Positions 15,596 through 15,706 of a DNA stretch of 15,706 nucleotides are shown here, one piece after another. The first letter of the stretch is position 1; every line of letters starts with the position of its first letter. Made by a program: the position numbers and the translations under genes. A model generated the notes under the pieces. It saw nothing but the letters and a program-made list of their open reading frames with translations. It did no database searches and was not told the origin of the DNA. Source of the stretch: JBBQXK01 sp038251625. Its GTDB lineage: Bacteria; Pseudomonadota; Alphaproteobacteria; Rhodobacterales; Rhodobacteraceae. Where the stretch lies: positions 1-15,706 of the forward strand of contig JBBSBE010000094.1 of assembly GCA_038251625.1 (NCBI GenBank), read 5' to 3'.

Positions 15596-15706
15596 GGTAT
15601 CATCGGGTTGGCGAACAGCAACAGCAGCGCGATGACAAGGCAGTAGATCGCCGTCGTCTCGATCATCGCCAGCCCCACGAAAAGCGTGCGCGAAATCGTG
15701 TTGGCG
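15592..15706 (-). CDS. atpE: N-ATPase c subunit, partial (C-terminal helix)
   Basis: Only the last 37 codons or so are inside the window; the gene continues beyond the right edge. The translated end reads NTISRTLFVGLAMIETTAIY, then CLVIALLLLFANPMIP. This is the second hairpin helix of a c-ring subunit. The Glu in AMIETTAIY is the ion-carrying carboxylate, and the neighbouring Thr and the Tyr five residues on match the hydroxyl and tyrosine ligands of Na+-binding c subunits such as that of Ilyobacter (ESTGIY). The first-helix Gln ligand lies outside the window. The rest of the operon (D, C, Q, R, B) would be expected further right. Confidence 0.92.
   Translation of the reverse strand, partial: ANTISRTLFVGLAMIETTAIYCLVIALLLLFANPMIP

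Noticed and set aside
12435..15646. Long + strand open frames opposite the N-ATPase genes
   Set aside because: Shadows of the gamma, alpha and b genes; no recognisable protein.
1..15706. CRISPR array, tRNA, transposase or integrase
   Set aside because: No regular spaced repeats, cloverleaf-like sequence or recombinase motif was seen.

Overview
The window is GC-rich and reads like an accessory region of an alphaproteobacterium, most likely a member of the Rhodobacterales. That placement is inference: it rests on composition, on the look of the stress proteins and Crp/Fnr-type remnant, and on the presence of an N-ATPase (a laterally transferred Na+-type F-ATPase). No rRNA, tRNA, integrase, transposase or CRISPR array was recognised.

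The left part (1-6806) is mostly on the + strand. After about 400 bases without a recognisable gene comes the C-terminal DNA-binding domain of a KdpE-type response regulator on the minus strand, with its receiver domain lost or decayed. Then, left to right, follow a small hydrophilic hypothetical protein, a baeRF-type (bacterial eRF1-like) protein, a DUF302 protein, a Cu+-type P1B ATPase with two extra N-terminal metal-binding modules, and a class III-like polyphosphate kinase 2 whose GTG start overlaps the ATPase stop. A decayed Crp/Fnr regulator follows. This looks like a stress and low-energy gene set: copper export, polyP-based nucleotide rephosphorylation and possible ribosome rescue.

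The right part (6807-15706) is entirely on the minus strand and is transcribed from the right edge leftwards. It begins with the distal half of an N-ATPase operon: c subunit (partial), b, alpha, gamma, in the N-ATPase order E-F-A-G. Directly behind it is a complete arginine deiminase set: a YfcC/ArcD-like transporter, arginine deiminase, ornithine carbamoyltransferase and carbamate kinase. These genes are tightly packed with overlapping starts and stops. A short-chain dehydrogenase broken by a nonsense codon and a frameshift ends the series, and its stop codon abuts the stop of the Crp/Fnr remnant.

Taken together, arginine catabolism would yield ATP by substrate-level phosphorylation without respiration, and an ATP-driven Na+ pump is encoded immediately upstream in the same direction. 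A working hypothesis is an arginine-fuelled Na+ extrusion and energy-maintenance module beside a polyP/copper stress module, with several decayed genes (two regulators, one dehydrogenase) marking the seams between blocks.
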